The notes under the pieces: generated by a model | What the model was told of the DNA's origin: nothing | The model's input: the letters and a program-made list of their open reading frames with translations, nothing else | Database searches by the model: none | Shown here: one piece after another, positions 1 to 7,445 of the stretch | How the letters are laid out: each line of letters starts with the position of its first letter | How positions within the stretch are numbered: the first letter of the stretch is position 1 | Position numbers and translations under genes: made by a program | Source of the DNA: Candidatus Goldiibacteriota bacterium HGW-Goldbacteria-1 | GTDB taxonomy: Bacteria; Oederibacteriota; PGYV01 | Reading direction: 5' to 3' | Length of the DNA stretch: 64,000 bases | NCBI GenBank assembly: GCA_002839855.1 | Contig: PGYV01000002.1 | Coordinates: 187,191 to 251,190, forward strand

Positions 1-1
1 A

Positions 2-322
2 AGAAGGAACCAGACCAGTGAAGATGTAACGGCGCAATTAAGCGATTTGCAGGCGGTTATAAATAATAAAAAAATTCTGCGCGACAAATTAAGAAAGCTT
101 GCTGACGCATCCAGGCAAATGTCCGATATAATAGAAATGGAAAAAGAACTTTCCAGGCTTCAGACGGATATAGATTCACTGGAGTCGCAGATGAAAGGCA
201 TACAGTCAAGGGTGGAAATGTCATCAGTATCTGTGTCCTTGAAAATCAAAAGAAATCCCGGTCCTTTGGGCTGGATTTTTATTGGTGTTTACTGGGTTAT
301 AGAGAAATTGTTCATCTGGTAG
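2..322 (+). CDS. C-terminal part of a DUF4349-type membrane protein (5' end cut)
   Basis: The frame is open from the window edge, so the start lies upstream; the TTG at 47 is only an internal codon. The visible part begins with a SEDVTAQLSDLQA stretch, followed by a coiled coil with heptad-like Leu/Ile spacing, the segment RVEMSSVSVSLKI, and a final hydrophobic helix of about 18 residues ending in Trp. This order (coiled coil, short beta segment, C-terminal membrane helix) is the usual tail of DUF4349 proteins, which are anchored envelope proteins of unknown function. There is no visible terminator; the next 440 bp are repeats. The family call is by pattern only. Confidence 0.6.
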   Translation, partial: RRNQTSEDVTAQLSDLQAVINNKKILRDKLRKLADASRQMSDIIEMEKELSRLQTDIDSLESQMKGIQSRVEMSSVSVSLKIKRNPGPLGWIFIGVYWVIEKLFIW

Positions 323-404
323 GGTGTGAAATGGTTGTGTTTAGATAAAGGAATAGAAGGTTTTTAAAGGCGAAATTAGGAATTGATAATGCCAATTAAA
401 TAAA

Positions 405-660
405 CTGCCGCGGGCTAAAGACCCGCGTCTACCAGAGCGAACCAATTAAACATAAAACAACGCGGCTTAAAAGCCGCGGCTACCAAGGCGAAAAGAGCAA
501 AACTAAAAACAAGCTGCCGCGGGCTGAAGACCCGCGTCTACCAAAGCGAACCAATTAAAATAAAAACAATTCGGCTTAAAAGCAGTGGCTACCAAGGCGA
601 AAAGGGCAAAACTAAAAATAAACTACCGCGGGCTGAAGACCCGCGTCTACCAAATCAAGA
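405..660. repeat. 109-bp tandem repeat carrying REP-like hairpins, about 2.3 copies
   Basis: Copies start near 405, 514 and 623, exactly 109 bp apart. Each begins with a hairpin of the CCGCGGGCTGAAGACCCGCG type followed by TCTACCA. The first two also carry a second, smaller hairpin (CGCGGCTTAAAAGCCGCG at 461-478, degenerate near 571-590). The first hairpin belongs to a family found elsewhere in the window (13.2, 26.6 and 37.6 kb). No coding frame is supported between 323 and 766 apart from the promoter at 702-730. Confidence 0.85.
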
Positions 661-701
661 TAATTAATTCAGAAAAACAATGCAAAACCCCAAATTTACT
701 G

Positions 702-730
702 TTGAAACATATGACAATAAAGGGTATATT
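702..730 (+). promoter_or_regulatory. sigma70-like promoter for the 767 gene
   Basis: TTGAAA (702-707) and TATATT (725-730) are separated by 17 bp, 37 bp upstream of the chosen ATG. Confidence 0.55.
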
Positions 731-766
731 TAATTATAATTTTGACTAAAAATGCGGAGGGAATAC

Positions 767-1552
767 ATGAAAAGATTCGTAATTTGCCTTATTGCTGTTC
801 TGTTTTCGTTCACAATGCTTTTTGCGGGGTATAAAGAAAATGTAACGGCTGGGGTTAAGGCGTATAAGTCAAAGAATTTCGCGGCGGCGCTGAAATATTT
901 CAGGGCGGCATATTCTGAAAAACAAAGCCCGAAGCTTAAACAGTACATCACAATGCTTGAAAAAAAGGTGGAAGAATCAGGCGACGACCTTCTTGAAGAC
1001 GCGGGTGTTGACTCTGAATACGCGGGCTGGTCCACAAGGCAGAATGTTGTCGGGTTAAATACCGTGTTTATTTTTAGCGGGGTTTTTGGTTTAAGGTATG
1101 AAAGGCAGGTACTTAATAATCTTGGCGTAGGGTTGGAAGGCGGTTATGCGTGGACGGGCGGTTCTGTAAGCGTGCCTTCCGGCAGTTCTTCAGCTTCGGG
1201 TTCCGGCTTTGTGGTCGGCGGATTTGTTAACTGGTATCCACAGCAGCGCGCTTTAAACGCGTGGTATTTAGGGCCGGAGTTCTATTACTACTCATACTCT
1301 TTAAAATATGACCTTGTTACAATTGATTATTATGATATGTCAGAAACAAAAGAAACAGTTAATGTAAGTTATACCATGACCACTTTTGGCGGGCATGGCG
1401 GATACAGGTGGATTTTTGATAACGGTATTGGAATTGATTTATCACTTGGTGTGTCAATGCTTAACGCCGGAAATATAAAGATGGGTGATATGTCAGTGAC
1501 GTTGTCCGGTATTATTCCTACCTTTGCGGCGCTTGCTTCATACGCGTTTTAA
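767..1552 (+). CDS. Exported TPR-like/outer-membrane beta-barrel protein
   Basis: An N-terminal signal peptide (MKRFVICLIAVL, cleavage near the FAG at about residue 21) is followed by one TPR-like hairpin (VKAYKSKNFAAALKYFRAAY). The remaining roughly 170 residues alternate Gly, aromatic and polar residues and end in an aromatic residue (SYAF), as in small outer-membrane barrels. The ATG at 767 was preferred over the one at 752 because GGAGGG (757-762) precedes it at good spacing. The protein at 13735-14784 has the same two modules in the opposite order. No specific function is recognised; an outer-membrane location is inferred. Confidence 0.6.
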   Translation: MKRFVICLIAVLFSFTMLFAGYKENVTAGVKAYKSKNFAAALKYFRAAYSEKQSPKLKQYITMLEKKVEESGDDLLEDAGVDSEYAGWSTRQNVVGLNTVFIFSGVFGLRYERQVLNNLGVGLEGGYAWTGGSVSVPSGSSSASGSGFVVGGFVNWYPQQRALNAWYLGPEFYYYSYSLKYDLVTIDYYDMSETKETVNVSYTMTTFGGHGGYRWIFDNGIGIDLSLGVSMLNAGNIKMGDMSVTLSGIIPTFAALASYAF

Positions 1553-1567
1553 ATATTACAGAATACC

Positions 1568-2026
1568 ATGAGAAGGAACGACAAGCAGATTCAGGACAAA
1601 CAGGAAATTGAAGAAATACTGGCTCTGGGAAAGGTTGTAAGAATTGCCTTTTCCGGGCCGGAGCCGTATTTGCTTCCCATGAATTACGGGTATAATAAGG
1701 GCGCGATATATATTCACTGCGCGCCTGTGGGTAAAAAACTTGACCTAATCAGAAATAACCCCAAAGTGGCTTTTGAAGTCACAATTGATGATTCCCTGAA
1801 ATCCGGCGAGACCGCATGCGCATTTGGATATAAATACAGGTGCGTAATTGGAAGCGGCACAGCTTTAATTGTTGAAGATGAATGGGAAAAAATATCGGGT
1901 TTAAATATCCTTATGAAACAGCAGGCAGGCCTTCATAATCCCCTGTATGAAAAAGAGATGACGGATAAAGTGGCTGTTTTTAAGGTGATTATAGGCGAAA
2001 TGACGGGGAAAAAGTCGGGTTTTTAA
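1568..2026 (+). CDS. Pyridoxamine 5'-phosphate oxidase-fold (NimA-like) flavin-binding protein
   Basis: The 152-residue protein follows the pattern of the PPOX/NimA family. MRRNDKQI at the N-terminus is followed by VVRIAFSGPEPYLLPMNYGY, where the split-barrel domain begins, then IYIHCAPVGKKLDLIRNNPKVAFEV, the usual strand-helix-strand around the flavin site, and a late segment with GLHNPLY. Such proteins bind FMN, or sometimes haem or F420, and many reduce small substrates such as nitroimidazoles. The substrate cannot be read from the sequence. It lies 15 bp after the barrel gene and may be co-transcribed with it. Confidence 0.8.
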   Translation: MRRNDKQIQDKQEIEEILALGKVVRIAFSGPEPYLLPMNYGYNKGAIYIHCAPVGKKLDLIRNNPKVAFEVTIDDSLKSGETACAFGYKYRCVIGSGTALIVEDEWEKISGLNILMKQQAGLHNPLYEKEMTDKVAVFKVIIGEMTGKKSGF

Positions 2027-2034
2027 CCGTTTAA
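2023..2034. promoter_or_regulatory. Operator-like near-palindrome TTAACCGTTTAA
   Basis: This 12-bp element is the exact reverse complement of the copies at 7259-7270 and 46675-46686. It has the central CpG and A/T arms typical of LacI-family operators. It overlaps the end of the 1568 gene and lies about 40 bp upstream of the promoter of the 2136 gene. Confidence 0.3.
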
Positions 2035-2071
2035 ATCTGAAAAATAACTCTGAAATTAAATCAAATTCAAT

Positions 2072-2100
2072 TTGATTTTTTTTTAAAAACGCCGTATAAT
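2072..2100 (+). promoter_or_regulatory. Strong sigma70-like promoter for the CoA dehydratase/activase gene
   Basis: TTGATT (2072-2077) and a perfect TATAAT (2095-2100) are separated by 17 bp, 35 bp upstream of the ATG. Confidence 0.7.
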
Positions 2101-2135
2101 CAAAACATAATTCATTAATCAGGAGATAAAAAATC

Positions 2136-5100
2136 ATGATGAAAAAAGCTTACGGTATTTGTCTTGGCGCTTCAACAATAAGCGCTGTTGAACTTGGACG
2201 TAATAATGACAAGACAGAAGTTTTAAAAGTAATAAGAAAAGAGCACGACGGCAACCCCAAAGAGGTTTTTGTTGAAGTGGTAAAAGAACTTAACACCGGG
2301 GATGCTCCTGTGCTGGTAACGGGCAGAAGGTTCCGTACATATGTTAATTTACCGTCAATTACCGAACCCGAAGCGGTTGAAGAAGCGCTGCAGTTTATTA
2401 ATCCAACAGGCGAAAAATTTGATGCTGTGGTATCTGCCGGCGGGGAAACGTTTATGGTTTACCGTCTTGATTCCAATTCAAGAATAACAGGTATTTCCAC
2501 GGGCAACAAATGCGCGTCAGGGACAGGTGAATTTTTTCTTCAGCAGATAAAAAGGATGGACCTTGGCCTTGAAAACGCGATTGAAACAGCGTTAAACGGC
2601 GAACCGTACGCGGTATCCGGAAGATGTTCCGTATTCTGCAAGTCTGACTGCACGCACGCTTTAAACAAAGGCGTCCCTGTTGGAAACGTGGCGGCAGGCC
2701 TGTGCGATATGATTGCGGAAAAAATTGTTGAACTTGTGGTAAAAGTGCCGCATGAAAAAATAATGATAACAGGCGGAACCGCCCTTAATTCCGCGGTTAT
2801 TAAATATGTAAAACAACACCTTGAAAATGTCATAGTTCCTAAAGAAGCGCCTTATGTGGAAGCGCTTGGCGCGGCTATGGCCGCTTTTGAAAAGGGCAAA
2901 GCTGTTTCAAAAGAGATGTTTAATGAAGGCGTTACAAGTTTCACCACACTTATCCCGCTTAAAGAAGCGGAAAAGCTTGTTACCTTTAATAAGTCAGAAC
3001 GCGGTATATTAAAAGAAGGCGACAGGTGTATTCTTGGGCTTGATGTGGGTTCCACCACCACAAAAGCGGTGCTTTTACGCGCGGATGACGACAAAGTGCT
3101 TGCGGATATTTATTTAAGGACAAACGGTAATCCCATAGAAGCGTCGCGCAAATGCTATGAAAGCATTCTGGAGCAGATGAAGGGAATTAAGGCAAAAATT
3201 GTCGGGATAGGCGTTACCGGTTCCGGAAGGCAGATAGCCGGATTGTATTCTTTAACTGACGGCATTATTAACGAAATTATTGCCCATGCCGCGGCAGCGG
3301 TTTTCTTTGACCCTGAAGTTGACACCATATTTGAAATTGGCGGGCAGGACGCAAAATATACCCACATCACCGCGGGCGTGGCGTCTGATTACGCCATGAA
3401 TGAAGCGTGTTCCGCGGGAACAGGGTCTTTTCTTGAAGAGGCCGCCTATGAATCGCTTGGCGTGGATTACAGGGAAATAGCGGATGTTGCAATTAAAGCT
3501 AAAAGGCCGCCAAATTTCAATGACCAGTGCGCGGCGTTTATCTCATCTGACATTAAAAACGCAAGCCATGAGGGTATAACAAGGGAAGACATTCTTGCCG
3601 GGCTTGTTTATTCAATCTGTTTTAACTATGTAAACAGGGTAAAAGGGCACAGGCCGGTTGGCAATAAAGTTTTTATGCAGGGCGGCGTGTGTTACAACAA
3701 AGCGGTTCCGCTTGCAATGGCGGCTATCACGCAGAAACCCATCATAGTTCCGCCGGATCCCGGCCTTATGGGCGCGTTCGGCGTGGCGCTTGAAATTAAA
3801 AAACGCCTTGCGCTGGGATTATTAAAAGAAGAAAATTTTGACCTTGAAAAGATAATCGGCCGCCAGGTAGTAAATGAAAAACCGTTTGTATGCGCGGGCG
3901 GAAAAGAAAAATGCGATTTAAAGTGCAAAATAAACATGATACGCATAGAGGATAAAGTTTATCCTTTTGGCGGCGCATGCAACAGGTATTACAATCAGAG
4001 GTTTAAGATAAACGTGGATGCGGACAAACTTGATTTTGTATCCGCAAGAAATAAGCTGGCTTTTGAAAAATACTGCCCGGCGCTGCCTGTAAATGAAAAA
4101 GCCCCTTCAATAGGGATAAACAGAAGTTTTATTGTGCATCAGATTTTCCCGCTTTATTACAATTTCTTTTCAACTCTTGGGTGCAAAATAATCACATCCG
4201 AAGAGATGGATGAAAACGCGCTGCATAAACAGACCACTTCTTTTTGTTACCCGGCGCAGGTTTCACTTGCCATGTTTTCTGACCTTATTTCCAAAAATCC
4301 TGACTATTATTTTATGCCTCACGTTGAAGAAATGAACGTGGAAAACGGGGAGCCAAGAAAAGAATTCTCCGCTACGTGTATATTCACGCAGGGCGAAGCG
4401 TTCTGGATGAAACAGATATTCCGCGATAAAGGGCTTGAAGATAAAATGCTGACCCCCACGCTGAACTTTGCAAAGGGTTATGAAAAAGAAAAAGGCAAGT
4501 TTGTGGAAATAGGAAAAAAGCTTGGCTTCACTGCGGCGAAATCTGCGGAAGCGTTTGAAAAAGCGCTGTCTGTGCAGGCGGCTTACAGGGAAGAAAAGAA
4601 GAAACTTGGGCGCGATGTCATAGAAGAACTGCATAAGCACCCGGAAAAAACAGCTGTTGTGCTTTTTGGCGCGCCTCATAACGCTTTTAATGATGATACA
4701 AACAAGGGTATTCCCAAAAAACTTACCACTCGCGGTTACATGGTAATTCCGTTTGACATACTTCCCACAGAGCATGAAGTAATTGAAGACCCGCACGATG
4801 ACTATATGCACTGGGAAATAGGGCAGAAGATTATTAAAGGCGCCCAGATTGTAAAAAAAGACAACCAGCTTTTTGGAATGTATATTACTAATTTCCTTTG
4901 CGCTATTGATTCGCTGCTTGTAACTTATTTCAGGCGCATCATGAACCAGAAACCATCGCTGACGCTTGAAATTGACGGGCACACGGCAGACGCGGGAATT
5001 GACACAAGGGTGGAAGCTTTTATTGATGTTGTAAAAAATTACCTTGAAATAACAAAGAAAGAGAAAGAACCGGTGCATTCATCCTATGTACCCGCCCGCA

Positions 5101-6452
5101 TACTTGTGGAAAATACAGGGATGTTTTTTGTGGATTCCGAAGGCGAAAAATTCAAGCTTACAGACAAGCGCGTTAAAATGATTCTGCCCAATATGGGCGA
5201 TTTAACAACCCCGCTTGTGGCGTCTGTTTTCAGAAAAGAAGGCGTTAACACAGAGGCAATGGGCGTGGCAGACAAGGAAACTTTAAGGCTTGGAAGAAGT
5301 GTTACCACGGGAAAAGAATGCCTTCCAATGGTATTGTGCATAGGTTCCATGCTTAAATACCTTGAAACAAGGACAAACAAAGATGAAAAACTTGTGGTCT
5401 TTCAGCCAAGGGCCGCGGGCTATTGCAGGCTTGGACAGTACCATGTTTTTATGAACATGCTGGTTAAAGAAAGAAAAATTAAGGATGTGGCACTGTTATC
5501 GCTTGCCAATGAAGAACGCTACACAGGTTTTGGCCCCAAGCTTATGATAAACGCCTGGTACGCGCTTTTAGCCGGGGATGTGCTTGATGATATAAGAAAT
5601 TCAATATGGACAATAGCCAAAGACCCGGTATCAGGCGAGGAAATATTAAACCAGGAACATAAAAAAATAGAAGCGTCACTTGATGGGTCGTCGGGAATTG
5701 ATTTTTACAAGCAGATAAAAATGTCCGCTAAAGTCCTGTCAAAGATACCGCTTAAGATGAAACTGCACGAAGCCCCTGAAGTTTCTATAATGGGGGAAAT
5801 ATTTGTAAGAAGGGACACGTTCTCTAATAAGGGCATAGCCAAACGCCTGGCAGAAAAGGGTTTCATTGCCAGAACCGCGCACATTTCCGAGTGGCTGTAT
5901 TACCTGACGTATATGATAGAAAATAAGCTGCACATACCGGACTACACAATGCTTGGCTGGCTTGAATATAAAATTACTGATGCCACGCAGCGTTATATGG
6001 AAATGAAAGTTAAAAAGATTTTTGAAAAATCCGGATTGTACGTCGCTGAAGCCGTTGATATTGATGATATCGTAAAGTATTCAGAACACATACTGCCAAA
6101 AGCGTTAAAAGGCGAACCGGGCATGATTATGGGTGTCACGATGCGCGATGTTTTTAATAAGTACGCGGGTGTGGTAAATATAGGCCCGTTCTCCTGTATG
6201 CCGGTAAGGTTTACGGAAGCTGTTGTGTCAAACAGCCTTGATATGAAAGGCAAGCAGGAAGCATATAAATTCGCGGGAGAAGCTCTTGACCAGGGAGCAT
6301 TCGGCGATGAAGACAGAATGCCGTTTTTAACTATTGAAGCGGACGGCAATCCTTATCCGCAGCTGCTTGAGGCGCGTTTTGACAGCTTCAGCCTGCAGGC
6401 GGCAAGGGTGGCGGAAAAGCAGGGTAAAAAGGTGGCAGTAAAAGTCATCTGA
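2136..6452 (+). CDS. Fused acyl-CoA dehydratase activase / 2-hydroxyacyl-CoA dehydratase-like protein
   Basis: This 1,438-residue protein carries two BadF/BadG/HgdC-type ASKHA ATPase modules and an HgdB-like dehydratase region. Module 1 (about residues 4-250) has a degenerate phosphate loop (GICLGASTISAVEL) plus KCASGTGEFF and RCSVFCKSDC cysteine clusters. Module 2 (about 298-565) has a canonical GLDVGSTTTKAVLL, EIGGQDAKY, NEACSAGTGSF and NDQCAAFISSD; the two cysteines match the ligands of the [4Fe-4S] cluster shared by HgdC dimers. A Cys-rich DUF2229-like stretch and the HgdB-like part follow. In characterised systems the activase couples ATP hydrolysis to low-potential electron transfer to the dehydratase. 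Similar 1,400-residue fusions are widespread in anaerobes and mostly uncharacterised, so the substrate is unknown. AGGAGA precedes the ATG. It is a single-gene unit with its own promoter and terminator. Confidence 0.85.
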   Translation: MMKKAYGICLGASTISAVELGRNNDKTEVLKVIRKEHDGNPKEVFVEVVKELNTGDAPVLVTGRRFRTYVNLPSITEPEAVEEALQFINPTGEKFDAVVSAGGETFMVYRLDSNSRITGISTGNKCASGTGEFFLQQIKRMDLGLENAIETALNGEPYAVSGRCSVFCKSDCTHALNKGVPVGNVAAGLCDMIAEKIVELVVKVPHEKIMITGGTALNSAVIKYVKQHLENVIVPKEAPYVEALGAAMAAFEKGKAVSKEMFNEGVTSFTTLIPLKEAEKLVTFNKSERGILKEGDRCILGLDVGSTTTKAVLLRADDDKVLADIYLRTNGNPIEASRKCYESILEQMKGIKAKIVGIGVTGSGRQIAGLYSLTDGIINEIIAHAAAAVFFDPEVDTIFEIGGQDAKYTHITAGVASDYAMNEACSAGTGSFLEEAAYESLGVDYREIADVAIKAKRPPNFNDQCAAFISSDIKNASHEGITREDILAGLVYSICFNYVNRVKGHRPVGNKVFMQGGVCYNKAVPLAMAAITQKPIIVPPDPGLMGAFGVALEIKKRLALGLLKEENFDLEKIIGRQVVNEKPFVCAGGKEKCDLKCKINMIRIEDKVYPFGGACNRYYNQRFKINVDADKLDFVSARNKLAFEKYCPALPVNEKAPSIGINRSFIVHQIFPLYYNFFSTLGCKIITSEEMDENALHKQTTSFCYPAQVSLAMFSDLISKNPDYYFMPHVEEMNVENGEPRKEFSATCIFTQGEAFWMKQIFRDKGLEDKMLTPTLNFAKGYEKEKGKFVEIGKKLGFTAAKSAEAFEKALSVQAAYREEKKKLGRDVIEELHKHPEKTAVVLFGAPHNAFNDDTNKGIPKKLTTRGYMVIPFDILPTEHEVIEDPHDDYMHWEIGQKIIKGAQIVKKDNQLFGMYITNFLCAIDSLLVTYFRRIMNQKPSLTLEIDGHTADAGIDTRVEAFIDVVKNYLEITKKEKEPVHSSYVPARILVENTGMFFVDSEGEKFKLTDKRVKMILPNMGDLTTPLVASVFRKEGVNTEAMGVADKETLRLGRSVTTGKECLPMVLCIGSMLKYLETRTNKDEKLVVFQPRAAGYCRLGQYHVFMNMLVKERKIKDVALLSLANEERYTGFGPKLMINAWYALLAGDVLDDIRNSIWTIAKDPVSGEEILNQEHKKIEASLDGSSGIDFYKQIKMSAKVLSKIPLKMKLHEAPEVSIMGEIFVRRDTFSNKGIAKRLAEKGFIARTAHISEWLYYLTYMIENKLHIPDYTMLGWLEYKITDATQRYMEMKVKKIFEKSGLYVAEAVDIDDIVKYSEHILPKALKGEPGMIMGVTMRDVFNKYAGVVNIGPFSCMPVRFTEAVVSNSLDMKGKQEAYKFAGEALDQGAFGDEDRMPFLTIEADGNPYPQLLEARFDSFSLQAARVAEKQGKKVAVKVI

Positions 6453-6475
6453 AAATAATAAACTAAATGAAAAAA

Positions 6476-6510
6476 TAAAAAAGCGTGGGCGTTAAGTTCA
6501 CGCTTTTTTT
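6476..6510 (+). terminator. Rho-independent terminator after the activase gene
   Basis: The arms AAGCGTG (6481-6487) and CACGCTT (6499-6505) are extended by an A run before and a T run after. Confidence 0.85.
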
Positions 6511-6525
6511 ATTCGGGAGTTACAA

Positions 6526-7233
6526 GTGAGCCGGGAAATTCGTGTGATATATGAAGATGAAGACTACGCCGTGGTTGAAAAACAGGCGGGTGTTTTAACC
6601 ATTCCGGACAGGTACAAGCCGGAACTGTTTAACCTTTATACCGCGCTTAACGAAAAATACGGAAAAATATTTATTGTGCACCGGCTGGATAAAGATACAA
6701 GCGGTGTTATTGTTTTTGCCAAAAATGCCGAAGCGCACAGGGACTTAAGTATCAAATTTGAAAAAGGGGAAGCGCGTAAAACTTACCTTGCCGTAATAAA
6801 GGGCATTCCGGAAAAAGAAAGCGGAACAATTGATCTGCCGTTGGCGCCGTTAAAAAATTATAAAAACATTATGTCGGTAAATTACAAAATTGGAAAAAAA
6901 TCTGTAACTACATATAAAATCCTGCAGAAGTATAAAGGCTACTCCTTAGCCGAAGTAAAACTTTTAACGGGCAGAATGCATCAGATAAGGGCGCATTTTA
7001 GGGCAATAGGCAATCCGCTAGCACTGGATACTCTTTATACGGACAAACATAAACAAAGCATAACATCCGGTGAAATCTTAAACACACCGGACAACAGGGA
7101 ACTGATATCCCGGCTTACACTTCACGCCGCGCAGATTCAATTTGAAAGTATAAAGAATATAAAATTAAAATTTGGGGCGCCTTTACCCAATGACATGTCT
7201 TTGTTAATACAAACCCTTCAAAAATCCGCGTAA
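6526..7233 (+). CDS. RluA-family 23S rRNA/tRNA pseudouridine synthase
   Basis: The sequence shows the RluA core: a DEDYAVVEKQAGVLTIP strand near the N-terminus, the catalytic HRLDKDTSG at residues 52-60 (Asp55 is the expected nucleophile), and GRMHQIRAHFRAIGNPLALD in the second half. At 235 residues it has no N-terminal S4 domain, like the short RluA/RluC relatives that isomerise uridine in rRNA or tRNA. The start is GTG, with GGGAG six bases upstream. The target uridine cannot be deduced. It is transcribed alone between a terminator and the regulatory region of the next gene. Confidence 0.9.
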   Translation: MSREIRVIYEDEDYAVVEKQAGVLTIPDRYKPELFNLYTALNEKYGKIFIVHRLDKDTSGVIVFAKNAEAHRDLSIKFEKGEARKTYLAVIKGIPEKESGTIDLPLAPLKNYKNIMSVNYKIGKKSVTTYKILQKYKGYSLAEVKLLTGRMHQIRAHFRAIGNPLALDTLYTDKHKQSITSGEILNTPDNRELISRLTLHAAQIQFESIKNIKLKFGAPLPNDMSLLIQTLQKSA

Positions 7234-7258
7234 TTATTGCTCCGTTTATACATCTTAG

Positions 7259-7270
7259 TTAAACGGTTAA
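7259..7270. promoter_or_regulatory. Operator-like element TTAAACGGTTAA
   Basis: This is the first of four CpG-centred palindromic elements in the 210 bp upstream of the 7446 gene. The arms TTAA/TTAA match, with one mismatched pair beside the central CG. Confidence 0.4.
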
Positions 7271-7300
7271 CCAAATTACGAAAATAATCATGAAAAAAAT

Positions 7301-7336
7301 TTGACTTTTCGTCACTTAACCGGTTAAACTTATAAT
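7301..7336 (+). promoter_or_regulatory. Promoter region with embedded operator, 7446 gene
   Basis: TTGACT (7301-7306) lies 17 bp before TTAAAC (7324-7329). A better -10 box, TATAAT (7331-7336), is 24 bp away, which is too far for a standard pair. The perfect palindrome at 7316-7327 sits between and over these elements, so a bound repressor would block the promoter. Which hexamer pair is used cannot be decided by eye. Confidence 0.4.
7316..7327. promoter_or_regulatory. Perfect palindrome TTAACCGGTTAA (operator candidate)
   Basis: A 12-bp perfect palindrome overlapping the putative -10 region of the 7446 gene, with the central CpG and A/T arms of a LacI-type site. Confidence 0.5.
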
Positions 7337-7376
7337 AAGAGTGAAACACCGTTCCGGATAAAGATAAGCAGGTTAG

Positions 7377-7390
7377 TTTTGACGTTAAAA
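7377..7390. promoter_or_regulatory. Operator candidate TTTTGACGTTAAAA
   Basis: Differs by one base from the perfect palindrome TTTTAACGTTAAAA found upstream of the GH9 gene at 14939-14952. Confidence 0.45.
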
Positions 7391-7406
7391 CAGTAATATA
7401 GAATCA

Positions 7407-7422
7407 ATTAAAACGTTTTAAT
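7407..7422. promoter_or_regulatory. 16-bp perfect palindrome ATTAAAACGTTTTAAT
   Basis: A perfect CpG-centred palindrome 24 bp before the ATG of the 7446 gene, of the form bound by LacI/PurR-family repressors. Two LacI-family genes lie 10 kb downstream. Confidence 0.55.
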
Positions 7423-7445
7423 AGACATACGCGGAGGTGAAAAAG

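Noticed and set aside
4263-5078. 271-codon minus-strand open frame inside the CoA activase gene
   Set aside because: Antisense shadow of a well-supported gene, with Phe/Arg/His-rich nonsense composition.
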